Below, in pieces: positions 44,467-52,745 of a stretch of DNA of 64,000 nt. Source of the DNA: Rhodococcus pseudokoreensis (lineage in GTDB: Bacteria > Actinomycetota > Actinomycetes > Mycobacteriales > Mycobacteriaceae). The translations under genes were made by a program, and so were the position numbers. Position 1 is the first letter of the stretch. Each line of letters begins with the position of its first letter. The stretch covers positions 5,270,001 through 5,334,000 of the forward strand of contig NZ_CP070619.1 in assembly GCF_017068395.1 (NCBI RefSeq), given 5' to 3'. The notes beneath the pieces were generated by a model. It ran no database searches. It saw nothing but the letters and a program-made list of their open reading frames with translations, and was not told the DNA's origin.

Positions 44467-45684
44467 ATGGGTGGACCGCTTTCGGGCATCCGGGTTCTCG
44501 ACTTCGGCCAGTACATCGCCGGTCCGAGCGCGGCCCAGACCCTCGCGGATCTCGGTGCGGACGTGATCAAGGTCGAGAGCCTGCGCGGTGATCAGGCCCG
44601 CGGCATCGGAACGTTCGGCGAGGCCATGGTCCGCGCCTACAACCGCGACAAGCGCAGCATCGGACTCGATCTCGCCCGGCCCGAGGCGAAGACGATTCTG
44701 CATCGGTTGCTGGCACAGACCGACGTCCTGGTGCAGAACTTCCGGACCGGCTCCGCCGACCGGATCGGCCTCGGACCCGACGACCTACGCAGCCGGTATC
44801 CGCGCCTGATCTACGCCAACGTGACCGGATTCGGATCCCGCGGACCGTCCCGGCACCGGCCCGGCCTCGACATCGCGGCCCAAGCGGAGTTCGGGTTGAT
44901 GCACGCCACCGGCGAGACCGACGGCGAGCCACAGCGTCTCGGGCTTGCCGCCGCGGACGTCACCGCGGCCAATGCCCTCGCGACCGGGATTCTCGCGGCG
45001 CTCTACGAGCGGGAGTCGACCGGCCGGGGCGCGCACGTGGAGACCTCGCTGATGGAAGCGGTGCTGTCGATGCAGGCCGCGTCGTGGGGCGAGTACACGC
45101 TCACCGGTCGTGCGCCGCGGCGCAAGGGAAACGGCCAGGCGCTCGCCGCTCCGGCGGCGGACGTCATCCGGGTAACCGACGGAATGATCGTGCTCTCCGC
45201 GTACACGGCCGAAAAGTGGTCCGCGCTCTGCAATCTCGTCGGCAGACCCGACATGATCGATGACCCGCGGTTCGTCGACAATCCTGCGCGGGTAGCGCAC
45301 CGGACCGAGATGCTGGCCGCCCTCGACGAGGCGCTGGGGAATATGACCCGGGACGAGGCGGTCGCCCTGTTGCAGTCCGCGCACATCGTGTGCGGCGCGA
45401 TCCGCTCTTTCGACGAGATCGCCGAGGACAAGGACGTCCTCGCCTCCGAGATCCTCGTCGACGTCGCCGGCCCCGGCGGGGCGTCGTTCACCAGTCCTGG
45501 CCTGGCCTTCACCCTCGACGGCCACCGCCGCACCGTGTCCACGTCCGCGCCCGCGGTCGGACAGGACACCGTCTCGATACTTCGCGACCTCGACTTCCCG
45601 GAAGACGACATCACCGCGCTGATCGACAGCGGCGTCGTCACCGCCTCCCACCCCGCACTCACCCCGGAAAGGGCTTCCTCATGA
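44467..45684 (+). CDS. Family III CoA-transferase, block B
   Basis: The 405-residue protein aligns from its first residues with the block A enzyme (MGGPLSGIRVLDFGQYIAGP) and has Asp135 in RPGLDIAAQAEFG as the expected catalytic aspartate. I used ATG 44467; in-frame GTGs at 44458 and 44464 are also possible, and the first overlaps the importer stop. Its own stop overlaps the acyl-CoA dehydrogenase start (ATGA). Importer, CoA-transferase and dehydrogenase therefore form one compact unit. Confidence 0.9.
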   Translation: MGGPLSGIRVLDFGQYIAGPSAAQTLADLGADVIKVESLRGDQARGIGTFGEAMVRAYNRDKRSIGLDLARPEAKTILHRLLAQTDVLVQNFRTGSADRIGLGPDDLRSRYPRLIYANVTGFGSRGPSRHRPGLDIAAQAEFGLMHATGETDGEPQRLGLAAADVTAANALATGILAALYERESTGRGAHVETSLMEAVLSMQAASWGEYTLTGRAPRRKGNGQALAAPAADVIRVTDGMIVLSAYTAEKWSALCNLVGRPDMIDDPRFVDNPARVAHRTEMLAALDEALGNMTRDEAVALLQSAHIVCGAIRSFDEIAEDKDVLASEILVDVAGPGGASFTSPGLAFTLDGHRRTVSTSAPAVGQDTVSILRDLDFPEDDITALIDSGVVTASHPALTPERASS

Positions 45685-46874
45685 TCGACCCGGACATCCT
45701 CGGCTACGACTTCCCGACCTACCTGAAGACGATCGCCGAGTTCACCGAGAACGAACTCGTCCCCGCCGAGAACGAGATGGTCGAGGCCGGTGAGGTCCCA
45801 GCCCGCGTCCTCGAACGAATGGCATCTCTCGGACTGTTCGGCATCTCGATCCCGCGCGCCTTCGGCGGCCTGGAGTGGTCGATGGAGCAGCAGGTCCAGC
45901 TCACGTTCGAGTTCACGCGCGCCTCCTGCGTCTACCGGTCACGCTTCTCGACGGTGATCGGCCTGTGCTCCCAGGCAATCCTCGACCACGGCACCGACGA
46001 GCAGCGCCGGCGGATGCTGCCGGCCATGGCGGCGGGCGAACTGGTCACCGCATTCGCGCTCACCGAGGACCAGGCCGGGTCGGACGCGGCGCACCTGCAG
46101 ACCACGGCCGAGCGCCGCGGCGACGTCTACGTGCTGAACGGGAGCAAGCGGTACATCACCAACGCGGCATGGGCCGACGCGTTCATCGTCTTCGCCCGCA
46201 CCGACCCATCCGACCCCGGCGCGGGCGGGGTGTCGGCGCTCATCGTGGACGCGGCCTCGCCGGGCGTGCGGACGGCGTTGCCGACCATCATGAACGGGCA
46301 CGCGGAAGCGCCGGTGGGCGAGATCTACTTCGACGGTGTGGAGGTGCCCGCGGAGAATCTGCTCGGCGGGGTCGAGGGTCAGGGCCTGACGATGGCGTTG
46401 CGCGGCATCAACCACGCGCGCCTGCACGTCGCCGCGACCTGCGTCGGGCAGACGACCCGCATGCTCGAGGAGACGGTGGCACATGTCAACGGCCGCAGGC
46501 AGTTCGGTGCTCCTCTCGCCGAACTCGGCGCGGTGCAGGCCACGCTGGGCGAAAGCTTCGCGGAACTCGAGGCGGGGCGCGCCCTCACCGTCGACAGCGC
46601 ACGGACCTTCGACAGCGGCGAGATCCCGCGCCACCGCATCGCCGCAGCCAAGCTGTACAACTCCGAGATGGCGAGCCGAGTCGCCGACCGCTGCGTCCAG
46701 CTGCTGGGCGGCGAGGGCATCGTCGGACCACACCCTGTCCCGCGGATGTGGCGTGACGTGCGAGCCCTGCGCATCTACGAGGGCTCGTCACCGGTGCACC
46801 AGCGAAACCTGGCCAAGGCGATGATCCGTCAGGTGTCGGCCGACGGCACGCTGCCGAACTCGTACCGAGTCTGA
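45681..46874 (+). CDS. Acyl-CoA dehydrogenase, block B
   Basis: This 397-residue flavoenzyme has FALTEDQAGSDAAHLQT (usually TEP.AGSD), NGSKRYITNAAWADAFIVFART and WRDVRALRIYEGSSPVHQRNLA. The likely base is Glu367 in IYEGSS, the position used by medium- and short-chain dehydrogenases, so it differs in type from the enzymes of blocks A and C. Ribosome site GGAAAGG lies upstream of ATG 45681. No hydratase or thiolase follows in this block, so the product may be handled by enzymes of the other blocks. Confidence 0.9.
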   Translation: MIDPDILGYDFPTYLKTIAEFTENELVPAENEMVEAGEVPARVLERMASLGLFGISIPRAFGGLEWSMEQQVQLTFEFTRASCVYRSRFSTVIGLCSQAILDHGTDEQRRRMLPAMAAGELVTAFALTEDQAGSDAAHLQTTAERRGDVYVLNGSKRYITNAAWADAFIVFARTDPSDPGAGGVSALIVDAASPGVRTALPTIMNGHAEAPVGEIYFDGVEVPAENLLGGVEGQGLTMALRGINHARLHVAATCVGQTTRMLEETVAHVNGRRQFGAPLAELGAVQATLGESFAELEAGRALTVDSARTFDSGEIPRHRIAAAKLYNSEMASRVADRCVQLLGGEGIVGPHPVPRMWRDVRALRIYEGSSPVHQRNLAKAMIRQVSADGTLPNSYRV

Positions 46875-46926
46875 CTCGAGGAGGGAGATCCTCCTACCGG
46901 CCGCCCGCCGGGGGAATGATGGGGAC

Positions 46927-47916
46927 ATGGACATCCGCCAACTCGAGTATTTCCTCGCCGTGGTCGAGCACGGCGGCGTCAACCGTGCGGCCGGACACCT
47001 CCATGTGGCGCAGGCGTCGTTGTCGCAAGGCATTCGTCAGCTCGAACGGGAGCTGAAGCTGACCTTGTTTCATCGCACGGGCCGCAATCTCGTCCTCAAC
47101 CCGGCCGGGCAGCTGCTGGTCGAGCCCGCGCGCAAGGTGCTCGACGACCTTCTCGCGGCCCAGGACATCATGCGGGGTGCTCGCGAACTCCACGTCGGGT
47201 CGATCACCATCGGAACGATGCCCGAGATGTCGAGCGAGGCGGTGGCGGCGTGGAGCGGGACCTTCACCCGTCTCCATCCCGACATCCGTATCGATCTGTC
47301 GGAGTACGCGAGTGCCGCGGACCTGTGCGACGAGGTGCTCACCGGTCAGTGCGAGTTGGGATTCACGACGTTCCCCGTGCCGACCGACAATCTCGAAACC
47401 GTCCAGCTCGGTGTCCAGCGGCTGCTCCTGGTGAGGCCGCCGGGAACGCAGGCCGACGGCGAGGCGGCGCCGTTCGATCTCGCACGCCTCGAGCAGATCC
47501 CACTCGTGACGAGCAGCGCGGCACTGCGGGAAAACGACATCGTCGCAACGATATTGCGCCGCGAATCGGTGGTGCCCCGGATCAGCGCCCGGGTGCCCAA
47601 CCGGCACGCCCAGCTGACGCTGGTCCTCAACGGTTCGGCCAGCGCGTTCCTTCCCTTGAGAATGGCCACGGCAGCACACCGGTTGGGCGCCCACGTATCG
47701 GAGACGCGGCCGGCGATCCGCACCCCGTTCGGTATCGTTCACCGCCCTGGAGCGCTGAATCCGGCAGCGAAGAGCTTCGTGATCCAGAGTCACGCAGACC
47801 TGGCGCAGTGGAACAGACTGATCACCGAGCATCAAGAATCCGGCGCTTCGCTACTCGAGGCGGCGCTGCTCGCCGACGACGAAATCCACGCCCGAAGGGG
47901 CAATCGAGAGGTCTGA
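46927..47916 (+). CDS. LysR-type regulator, block B
   Basis: The 329-residue protein starts DIRQLEYFLAVVEHGGVNRAAGHLHVAQASLSQGIRQLEREL (split over 2-43) and has the usual effector domain. It is a close paralogue of the block A regulator at 40585-41598. It follows the acyl-CoA dehydrogenase gene by 52 bp; a short 6-bp hairpin (AGGAGG/CCTCCT, 46879-46895) lies between. It probably regulates block B, though no operator was identified. Confidence 0.88.
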   Translation: MDIRQLEYFLAVVEHGGVNRAAGHLHVAQASLSQGIRQLERELKLTLFHRTGRNLVLNPAGQLLVEPARKVLDDLLAAQDIMRGARELHVGSITIGTMPEMSSEAVAAWSGTFTRLHPDIRIDLSEYASAADLCDEVLTGQCELGFTTFPVPTDNLETVQLGVQRLLLVRPPGTQADGEAAPFDLARLEQIPLVTSSAALRENDIVATILRRESVVPRISARVPNRHAQLTLVLNGSASAFLPLRMATAAHRLGAHVSETRPAIRTPFGIVHRPGALNPAAKSFVIQSHADLAQWNRLITEHQESGASLLEAALLADDEIHARRGNREV

Positions 47917-47934
47917 CCGTCTGCGTAATGCGTT

Positions 47935-49311
47935 TCAGCCCTGTGCACTCGACCGTGTGACGGCAGGGGGCTCCCACGTCCCGTCGAGGATTGCCTGATC
48001 CGGCCAGTACCCGCGCAGGTAGATCGTGAACTCGTCGTCCGGTGCCGGCAGCCAGTTCGCCAGCCGTGCCGGGTCGGTGGGTGCCGCGCCGCCCACGGTC
48101 AGGGTCAGCGAACCGTCGTCTCCGTAGGTGAGGTTCTGGTTCTTGGTGCCGAGTGAGAAACGGTCGAGGTCGTTCGGGTGGAAGAAGTGGTGCTTGTTGT
48201 AGACCGTCAATGACCAGAACCCGCGCACCGGCGGCAGCTGACCCGCCGGGAACGCCACGGTGTAGGTGCGCGAACCGTGGAGGCGGTCACCCGTGTCGTC
48301 GAGATCCTGGTAGTAGTAGACGGTTTCGTTCGGTGTGTTGACGAAGATGTTCGACTTGCCGATCGCGGTGCGCGACAGATAGTCGGTGCCGAACGCGGCG
48401 CCGTTGCGTTGCGTGGTCCAGTTGTGCGCGACCGGAATACCGATGTTGCGGAACTCGAACAGTTCCCCGACGACGGCATCCGTGTCCACGGCCGACTGTC
48501 GCAGTGCTTCGGCGATACTCGGGTTGTCGCCGGCGGCGGCGAGCACCGAACGGAACCACCCGTACATCGCCTCCTCGCCGGGCAACGCAGGCACCTCGTC
48601 GAGCACGTCGCCGAACACCTCGAAGTACTTCTCGGGGTCGACCCATTGGGTTTCGGCCTGATCGCCGGTGGCATCACCACCGCCGAAGGACGGGACTTCC
48701 GCCCAGTCCTTCACCTTGACCGTGCCGTCGAACTCCGACAACGGATACACGCTGATGCGGTCGACGAGCGGTGCGATCGCTTCCCGGTCCTCCGCGGTGT
48801 CGTCCATGAACACCCGGGGGATCACGACGCCGACGCGGGTGTCGTACCGGAACACGTCGGCGATGCCGTCGGGCACGTCACCGTCCCACGAGGTGGGTGC
48901 GAGCAGGTAGAAGCCGGGCGTCGTTCCATACATCTGGCCGAGCCGCACGAACGAGTCGGTGCGCTGGTCGACGACCTGGTACACCCAGAAGCGGTCACCG
49001 AAATCGGGAACCTGGACCACCGACGGCCCGCGAACGGAATCGAGAACACCGAATCCGTATGCGACGTCCTGGTTGGGGCACGCAACCACCCGCTCCTCCG
49101 GCCGGATGTAGTCGCGCAGCATCCCGATCGTCCCCGGCGGTCCCGCCGGAACGATGCCCGCCAGCAGACCGGGCTCCGGCAGTTGCGCCATCAGGTTTCG
49201 CCGGTTGTGCAGGTTCACCAGCGGCCAACCCCATAAATACGCGGCTCTGCCGACCGACCGGGCGTACTCGGCAGTCATCTTCGAACGGCTGAACTGATCC
49301 ATCCCAGACAT
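47935..49311 (-). CDS. DUF1254/DUF1214 protein
   Basis: The 458-residue protein has a DUF1254 N-terminal part (AAYLWGWPLVNLHNRRNLM, then VACPNQDVAYGFGVLDSVRGPSVVQVPD and RFWVYQVVDQRTDSFVRLG) and a DUF1214 C-terminal part (NETVYYYQDLDDTGDRLHG, PPVRGFWSLTVYNKHHFF). No signal peptide is seen, unlike many relatives. The ATG at 49311 has GGAG six bases upstream; an in-frame ATG at 49332 is possible. It is convergent with the block B lysR gene. Family function is not established. Confidence 0.82.
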   Translation of the reverse strand: MSGMDQFSRSKMTAEYARSVGRAAYLWGWPLVNLHNRRNLMAQLPEPGLLAGIVPAGPPGTIGMLRDYIRPEERVVACPNQDVAYGFGVLDSVRGPSVVQVPDFGDRFWVYQVVDQRTDSFVRLGQMYGTTPGFYLLAPTSWDGDVPDGIADVFRYDTRVGVVIPRVFMDDTAEDREAIAPLVDRISVYPLSEFDGTVKVKDWAEVPSFGGGDATGDQAETQWVDPEKYFEVFGDVLDEVPALPGEEAMYGWFRSVLAAAGDNPSIAEALRQSAVDTDAVVGELFEFRNIGIPVAHNWTTQRNGAAFGTDYLSRTAIGKSNIFVNTPNETVYYYQDLDDTGDRLHGSRTYTVAFPAGQLPPVRGFWSLTVYNKHHFFHPNDLDRFSLGTKNQNLTYGDDGSLTLTVGGAAPTDPARLANWLPAPDDEFTIYLRGYWPDQAILDGTWEPPAVTRSSAQG

Positions 49312-49467
49312 ACATCGCTCCGTCTCGCGCATCGACTACAGGCGAACAGTCACGACGCTACGGACGACCGCGGTCGGTCGATTCACCCAGAGGAGATGAA
49401 ACTCGACCGAGCAGCACGGCACACGTACGGCCCTCCGTACTCATCGGGGGTATTCGGGGGGCGGTGA

Positions 49468-49692
49468 AATTCACACGAGACGCGCGGGAGTGCGGGCTTC
49501 GCGCGGGCGTTGCTCTGGCTCGCTGCACTGTGTGGTGCAAGCATGGTGCTCACCGGGCTCGGCCTGGCGATCGGCGGGCCGAGTTTCCTCGACGGTCCGG
49601 ACGACGGCGCCCAGCAGATATTCGCCACCCTCATCTGAATCGTGGTGGCGGCGGGTTGGTCCGAGCGAAGCGGTAATCCGCAGTCGAGCCGG
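49468..49692 (+). pseudogene. Possible membrane-protein remnant with an in-frame stop
   Basis: In the 400-base gap between the DUF1254 and lysR genes one frame reads GFARALLWLAALCGASMVLTG, GLAIGGPSFLDGPDDGAQQIFATLI, a TGA at 49636-49638, and then IVVAAGWSERSG. The hydrophobic stretch would continue across the stop (ATLI-stop-IVVAAG), where TGA could derive from TGG. There is no good start codon or ribosome site. It looks like the decayed remains of a small two-helix membrane protein; a chance frame is possible. Nothing else was seen in the gap. Confidence 0.3.
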
Positions 49693-49708
49693 CGAGTGAA
49701 ATTCGACG

Positions 49709-50614
49709 TCAGTGACTGTGGGCGGCGTGCCTTCTGCATATCCGCAGAAAGGCGCGCACGCTGGGCGAGAGGCGGTTCGACTGACTGATCACTACTGCTT
49801 GCCGCACGATGGGTGGGCCGAACTGGGCAATGCGGCAACCGAGTTGAGCTGCGATTCGGGCCCGATCCGGTAGGACGATGGCCGCCCCGAGCCCCTGCGC
49901 GGCGAGGTATATGAATGTTTCGCGGTGTTCGGTTCGCACGGTGATGGCGTCGTCGATGCGCTGATCGAGCTTACGTAACTGGCGATACACCGTGGATTCC
50001 TCCCAATAAGGCCCGACGATCAGTCCGTATTCGAGCAGATCTTCGATGCGGACGGTGGATGTGTGGACCTCGGCATCAGGGGGGAACACCGCAAAGAACG
50101 TTTGCTCCTCCAGGTGCAGCGACGCGAGGCCACCAAAACTTGAGGGGAGTTCGGTGATGCCGATGTCTACGCGCCCCTCCCGAACGGAGTCAGCGACGCC
50201 TCTGATCGAGCGTGTTCGTGGTTGATCCACTGTAACCACGACTCCAGGGTGTGCTGTGCGGAACTCGGCGACCAAGCCGGCAAGCGGCTCGACGGCCAGG
50301 GTGGGAAGTGCTGCAATGGTCAGTTCGCCGGCGAGCACTCCGCGCAGGTCCGCTGCGGTCGCGTGAACGAGTGCCACAGAATTCAGAGCCGCTCGGATCA
50401 CCGGTTCCATCGTCTCGCCCGTTTCTGTCAAACGAAGGGGCCTCGAGTGCCGTTGATACAGTTCGACGCCCAGGCTTTCCTCCAGCCTGCGCAGCGCCTG
50501 GGACACCGCGGACGGGCTCAACCCGAGTCGTGTGGCCGCCGCACCGACACCGCCACTGTCGAGGACCTCGAGGAATACCTCGAAGAGGCGGGTGTGGCTC
50601 GCGGCGCTATCCAT
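49709..50614 (-). CDS. LysR-type regulator (block C, first of a pair)
   Basis: The 301-residue protein has the LysR HTH (LFEVFLEVLDSGGVGAAATRLGLSPSAVSQALRRLEESLG, split over 10-49) and an effector domain (GELTIAALPTLAVEPLAGL). Its start overlaps the end of the upstream lysR gene by 8 bp, so the two regulators are cotranscribed. The HTH has PSAVSQALRRLE where most have P-[PS]-LS-x-x-I-x-x-LE. Which genes it controls is unknown; block C is the nearest. Confidence 0.88.
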   Translation of the reverse strand: MDSAASHTRLFEVFLEVLDSGGVGAAATRLGLSPSAVSQALRRLEESLGVELYQRHSRPLRLTETGETMEPVIRAALNSVALVHATAADLRGVLAGELTIAALPTLAVEPLAGLVAEFRTAHPGVVVTVDQPRTRSIRGVADSVREGRVDIGITELPSSFGGLASLHLEEQTFFAVFPPDAEVHTSTVRIEDLLEYGLIVGPYWEESTVYRQLRKLDQRIDDAITVRTEHRETFIYLAAQGLGAAIVLPDRARIAAQLGCRIAQFGPPIVRQAVVISQSNRLSPSVRAFLRICRRHAAHSH

Positions 50615-51518
50615 GCCCGAACCCTGTCGCAGTCCGTTCGGTCATTGCATCCCGGGCGATCTCGACGAACGCGAGCGCCGATGCGTATTCGGCATCCGGC
50701 GGCCGCAGCAGCACCAACGGCTGGGTGATCGGTGGGTCCAAACGAACAACCCTCAACCCCAGCGTGTCTCGTGCGAGGAGTGCCTGACGATCCGGAAGTA
50801 CGGCGGCGCCGGCGCCACCCAGTACGAGCGGCAACACGGACTCCTCGTGTTCGGTCTCGACGGCGATGGACCGGGCGACTATGTCTGCGCCGGAGATGGT
50901 TTCGAGGGCTTGGCGAATGGAACCGCCGCGCAGGGATGTCACGAGTCCGCGTTCGAGCAAGTTCGGAATCGAGATCACCCCGGTGTCTTCGTTCCTTTCC
51001 GTGTCCGGTAGCACCGCCAAGAGCCCCCGGTCGCCCAGCGGAGTAACGGACATGTCCTGGGTTGACGGTGAGCCGAGGTCGAGCGCGATATCCGCAGAAC
51101 CGTCCCGGATCAGGTCCGCGCCGTCGATTCCCGCCGCAACCGACCGCATCTCGAGCCAGATCCGGGGATGCCGTCGTCGGAACGCCCCGAAGAGATACGT
51201 CAGTGGGTCTACGGCGAGCGTGGACGGACACGCCACCCGCAAGGTGCCTGCCTCATTGCGAGTTACCCGCATCAACATCGAGCGACTGTGCGCGAGTTCG
51301 TGCACTACTCGGCGCGCAGTGTTCATGAATTCGCGTCCCGCCGGGGTCAGCGCGGTGTGCCGGGCGGACCGCCGAAACAATTCGACACCCAGGTCACGTT
51401 CCAACGCCGAGATCGACTGTGACAGCCCGGGCTGGGTCAGACCGAGGTGGATGGCGGCGCCCGAGATGGATCCGGCGTCCACAATCGCCAGGAAGTGCTC
51501 CAGGTGGCGTTCCTGCAT
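50607..51518 (-). CDS. LysR-type regulator (block C, second of a pair)
   Basis: The 303-residue protein starts MQERHLEHFLAIVDAGSISG and AAIHLGLTQPGLSQSISALERDLG, a typical LysR HTH, and has an effector domain beginning GTLRVACPSTLAVDPLTYL. ATG 51518 was chosen; an in-frame TTG at 51554 would cross the likely operator. It is divergent from the nitronate-monooxygenase-like gene that heads block C, with a LysR-type dyad in the 107-bp gap, so it is the best candidate regulator of block C. Confidence 0.88.
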   Translation of the reverse strand: MQERHLEHFLAIVDAGSISGAAIHLGLTQPGLSQSISALERDLGVELFRRSARHTALTPAGREFMNTARRVVHELAHSRSMLMRVTRNEAGTLRVACPSTLAVDPLTYLFGAFRRRHPRIWLEMRSVAAGIDGADLIRDGSADIALDLGSPSTQDMSVTPLGDRGLLAVLPDTERNEDTGVISIPNLLERGLVTSLRGGSIRQALETISGADIVARSIAVETEHEESVLPLVLGGAGAAVLPDRQALLARDTLGLRVVRLDPPITQPLVLLRPPDAEYASALAFVEIARDAMTERTATGFGHG

Positions 51519-51527
51519 CCGGTAAAC

Positions 51528-51542
51528 ATAAGAGTTCCGTAT
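51528..51542. promoter_or_regulatory. Candidate LysR box ATAA-N7-GTAT
   Basis: ATAAGAGTTCCGTAT (within CATA-N9-TATG) lies 10 bp upstream of the divergent lysR start and 84 bp before the block C flavoprotein gene. It differs by one base from the ATAC-N7-GTAT pattern of LysR activators. Confidence 0.45.
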
Positions 51543-51625
51543 GGAGTTTTGCAAGGACAGCCTCTAGAACACGAAGCTGCGGTCGGGCCATGCTGTGACC
51601 AGCGTCTCGTCGACTGGAGGAACTT

Positions 51626-52729
51626 GTGAATCTCGCTCTGCACACCACAATCTGTGACCGTTTCCGCGCCGAAGTGCCCATCTTCGGGTTCGCGCACTCG
51701 CTCGAAGTCGTGGCCGCGGTCACGGAGGCAGGCGGAATCGGGATCTGGGGCGCCACCCGTAACACCCCGGAGGAGATAATCGACGGTCTCGCTTGGCTGC
51801 GGGATCGGCTGGGCGACGCCCCCTTCGGGATCGATCTCGTCCTTCCCTCGGGCATGCCCGAGCGGGACGACCGGGCGGCGTTGGAGGCGCAGATCCCGAA
51901 CCACCACACATCGTTCGTCGCTTCTCTGCGAGCCAAGTACGGCGTTCCGGACGACGGTCTGCCCGGCACGCGGTCCCGCTTCGTACGTTCCCAGCAGATG
52001 GCAGACAGGCAGTTGCGGGCGGTTCTCGATTCGGAGGTGCCCATTCTGGCTATGGGCGTCGGAAGTCCCGCAGCGGCGGTGCAGGGCGCGAAGGACCGTG
52101 GAAAATGCGTCGTCGCCCTTGTCGGCGCCCCGAAGCACGCACGAAGCGCTGTGGAGTCGGGGGCAGACATCCTGGTGGCGCAGGGCTATGACGCGGGCGC
52201 ACATACCGGCGAGATCGGCACCTTCAGCCTCGCGCCCCAGATCATCGCCCAGGCGGGCGACGTGCCGGTGGTCGTGGCAGGCGGTGTCGGCTGTGGGTCG
52301 CAAGTGGCGGCCGCTCTCGCTCTCGGAGCCGTGGGAGTCTGGTTGGGGACGGCGTGGCTGTTCACGAAAGAACATGCCACGCATCCCGTCGTGCTCGACA
52401 AACTCATCCGGGCCTCGTCGAGCGATACGACCCGGTTGCGCGCGGACAGCGGGAAAACGCTGCGTCAGATCAAGACGGCATGGAGTGACGAGTGGGAACG
52501 CCCGACCGCGCCGACTCCACTGAAGATGCCGTATCAGGACATCCTCGTCGGAGACTTCCTGGGGGCCGTGGAACGACACGAGATCGAACCGCTGCTCAAG
52601 TCCGAGGCCGGTCAGAGCGTCGGATTCTTCAACGAGTTGACCACGGTCGCGGACGTGATCGCTCGCCTGACCGGGGAAGCCGATGACGCACTCGCCGCAT
52701 TGACCCGTCGTTCGTCGGTTCAGGTCTGA
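51626..52729 (+). CDS. Nitronate monooxygenase-like flavoprotein (block C, first)
   Basis: This 367-residue TIM-barrel FMN protein has VPIFGFAHSLEVVAAVTEAGGIGIWGATRNTPEE at its start (split over 17-50), GADILVAQGYDAGAHTGEIGTFSLAPQI and [35 protein letters not shown]. The GTG at 51626 follows GGAGG closely. It belongs to the longer NMO-like subgroup with a C-terminal helical extension often annotated as 2-nitropropane dioxygenase. It is cotranscribed with an importer and a CoA-transferase; a redox role on an acyl-CoA is inferred from context. Confidence 0.83.
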   Translation: MNLALHTTICDRFRAEVPIFGFAHSLEVVAAVTEAGGIGIWGATRNTPEEIIDGLAWLRDRLGDAPFGIDLVLPSGMPERDDRAALEAQIPNHHTSFVASLRAKYGVPDDGLPGTRSRFVRSQQMADRQLRAVLDSEVPILAMGVGSPAAAVQGAKDRGKCVVALVGAPKHARSAVESGADILVAQGYDAGAHTGEIGTFSLAPQIIAQAGDVPVVVAGGVGCGSQVAAALALGAVGVWLGTAWLFTKEHATHPVVLDKLIRASSSDTTRLRADSGKTLRQIKTAWSDEWERPTAPTPLKMPYQDILVGDFLGAVERHEIEPLLKSEAGQSVGFFNELTTVADVIARLTGEADDALAALTRRSSVQV

Positions 52730-52745
52730 GAAGGAGACGCCGGAC

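Noticed and set aside
46879..46895. Terminator between the block B acyl-CoA dehydrogenase and lysR genes
   Set aside because: AGGAGG-N5-CCTCCT gives only a 6-bp stem and may simply involve a ribosome-site-like AGGAGG; it is too weak to call as a separate feature.
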